NCBI GenBank assembly: GCA_031287815.1
Contig: JAITSM010000086.1
Span: forward strand, 1 to 13,245
Reading direction: 5' to 3'
Source: Prevotellaceae bacterium
GTDB taxonomy: Bacteria; Bacteroidota; Bacteroidia; Bacteroidales; UBA932
DNA: 13,245 nt
Shown here one piece after another: positions 12,209 to 13,245 of the stretch. Every line of letters starts with the position of its first letter. The stretch's first letter is position 1. A model generated the notes under the pieces. It made no database searches, was not told the DNA's origin, and worked only from the letters and a program-made list of their open reading frames with translations. The position numbers and the translations under genes are program-made.

Positions 12209-13245
12209 TTATAGTTGGTGGACACAACGTATAGCAGTATATGCCCACGCGCTCTCTGTTATACATTCTCTGTGGCACCGAGCATCTCGTTTATTAAATA
12301 TTTGTTGAGCGCAGTTTCCGGTTTTCGCCCAGTATGCTCGATATGCGTAAGAGCCGGAGTCGGTCAATTTGTATATCATTCCACCGGATACCGCGATACT
12401 GGCACAGTTACCTATAGCGGTGAAACCATAATTATCGTTTCCCCCGGCGGTTGTTGGCCAGAAGTCAGCCCAGCAGCTTTGGGCACCATTGATGGACGTT
12501 ATCAATTGCGTCCATATCGCACTGGTTGGTACGTCCCAACCGCTTGGGCAAACGATGCCACTGTTGGCAGCCGTTACGCCATAGATGTATGTGGAACAAT
12601 AAGAGGCATTATACATATGATTCGAACCGTTTCGGTAATCCAAATCCTGCGCAAAATACCATTTGCCATCAGGCATTTGTACGATACGGTAAATTTTGCT
12701 ATCGCGCGCATCCCGTATATATGCTTCCCAATTTTTTGCGCCGCTGGTGCGCTGTTGGCAAAGATGCGTAGCATCAATCAGTAAATCGCTACCGGTGTAA
12801 ATACAGAAATCACCCGGATAACCGGTTTCATCTGTTAGAGTAATCGGAGTAATGGTTACAGCAGAGGTCGTAATCGTTGATCCGCTTACTTTCTGTGTTG
12901 GGGTGCCACTTGCAGCTATCAGTGTAAAGGGCGGCGTGCCGCGCAACGTATAAATTCCACCATTAGCCGTTACATTCGGCGGATAGTCGCTGCCGTAGGC
13001 GCACCAGTTGAATTTTCCGGTGGCGTTACTTAACGTGGCGGTAACGGTCGCGCCGTTGGCAGTTACATAAAAGCCGCGCGTATTGCCGGCAACGGTTAGT
13101 ATGCCGCCGGCAGTAGCGGTAGCCCTGCTGATAACGGCTTTTTCAAAGGTACCCGGTGAAGCCCCCGCCACCGGGCAGAAATCTACCCACACCCACACGC
13201 GGTTGTTATAGGGCGTACCTGTCCATGACACGCTGAACGTTACTT
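12209..13245 (-). CDS. FISUMP-domain surface protein, 5' end outside window
   Basis: The frame is open to the window edge; a GTG at 13231 is preceded in frame by codons for VTFS, so the start lies beyond. Numbering from that GTG, residues about 10-140 are a secreted-protein module (RVWVWVDFCPVAG, WCAYGSDYPPN, GTPPF, LTDETGYPG). Residues about 165-338 are a Fib_succ_major (FISUMP) domain with KNWEAYIRDARDSKIYRIVQ, MPDGKWYFAQDLDYR, VCPSGWDVPT and the C-terminal AIRCVHQL. Such proteins are usually exported and present in many copies in Bacteroidota. Their role is unsettled (adhesion or glycan binding is suspected). The N-terminal module matches the left-end Cys-rich protein, in opposite orientation. 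Confidence 0.88.
   Translation of the reverse strand, partial: VTFSVSWTGTPYNNRVWVWVDFCPVAGASPGTFEKAVISRATATAGGILTVAGNTRGFYVTANGATVTATLSNATGKFNWCAYGSDYPPNVTANGGIYTLRGTPPFTLIAASGTPTQKVSGSTITTSAVTITPITLTDETGYPGDFCIYTGSDLLIDATHLCQQRTSGAKNWEAYIRDARDSKIYRIVQMPDGKWYFAQDLDYRNGSNHMYNASYCSTYIYGVTAANSGIVCPSGWDVPTSAIWTQLITSINGAQSCWADFWPTTAGGNDNYGFTAIGNCASIAVSGGMIYKLTDSGSYAYRAYWAKTGNCAQQIFNKRDARCHRECITESAWAYTAIRCVHQL

Noticed and set aside
12209..13245. Diversity-generating retroelement target (FISUMP/C-type-lectin-like C-terminus)
   Set aside because: No reverse transcriptase, template repeat or adenine-biased variable region can be seen in the window.

Overview
The window looks like chromosomal DNA of a member of the Bacteroidota, probably an uncultured, host-associated Bacteroidales. 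Three things point there: TAnnTTTG-type -7 promoter boxes with no obvious Shine-Dalgarno sites; surface proteins of the FISUMP (Fibrobacter succinogenes major paralogous domain) type at the ends; and a flexirubin/dialkylresorcinol-like lipid gene set. Gene junctions are packed with the short AT-rich quasi-tandem repeats common in this phylum. The genus cannot be fixed from the sequence alone.

Layout. Positions 1-601 (+) carry the 3' part of a Cys-rich surface protein whose first residues match a module of the protein at the far right end. Positions 602-1101 hold no large gene. They contain a run of four hairpins (645-870), possibly a structured RNA, and one tiny ORF. Positions 1102-1726 (-) are an AT-rich HepT/MntA (HEPN/MNT) toxin-antitoxin pair. 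Positions 1762-3474 (-) are glnS, with a recognisable promoter box just upstream.

Positions 3637-11453 (-) form the centrepiece, an eight-gene one-strand cluster that starts at a good promoter (11458-11489). In transcription order it encodes: a DarB-like KAS III condensing enzyme with an intact Cys-His-Asn triad; a small helix-turn-helix protein; a BtrH-like Cys/His acyltransferase; an ABC-2 ATPase and permease; an acyl carrier protein; an intact KAS II ketosynthase; and a ketosynthase homologue that has lost both active-site histidines (chain-length-factor-like). The genes suggest that an acyl chain is built on the dedicated ACP by the KAS/CLF pair. It would then be condensed by the KAS III, transferred to an acceptor by the BtrH-like enzyme, and exported or placed in the envelope by the ABC transporter. 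No DarA, ketoreductase, dehydratase, malonyltransferase or phosphopantetheinyl transferase gene is in the window, so the product is not predictable and primary fatty-acid enzymes would have to help.

Three junctions inside this otherwise tight operon are swollen to 210-310 bp by repeat elements. Examples are a hairpin-rich 209-bp block, a 95-bp inverted-repeat element and short tandem duplications. One exact 18-bp duplication spans a stop/start junction, and repeat sequence seems to encode the first codons of the KAS II gene.

Positions 11454-12208 are gene-poor. They hold a 14-bp duplication, five 42-bp tandem units each with an 18-bp palindrome (11733-11942), a possible frameshifted small gene and a 9-G tract. 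Positions 12209-13245 (-) encode a FISUMP-domain surface protein cut by the window edge. It is a modular paralogue of the left-end protein, in opposite orientation.
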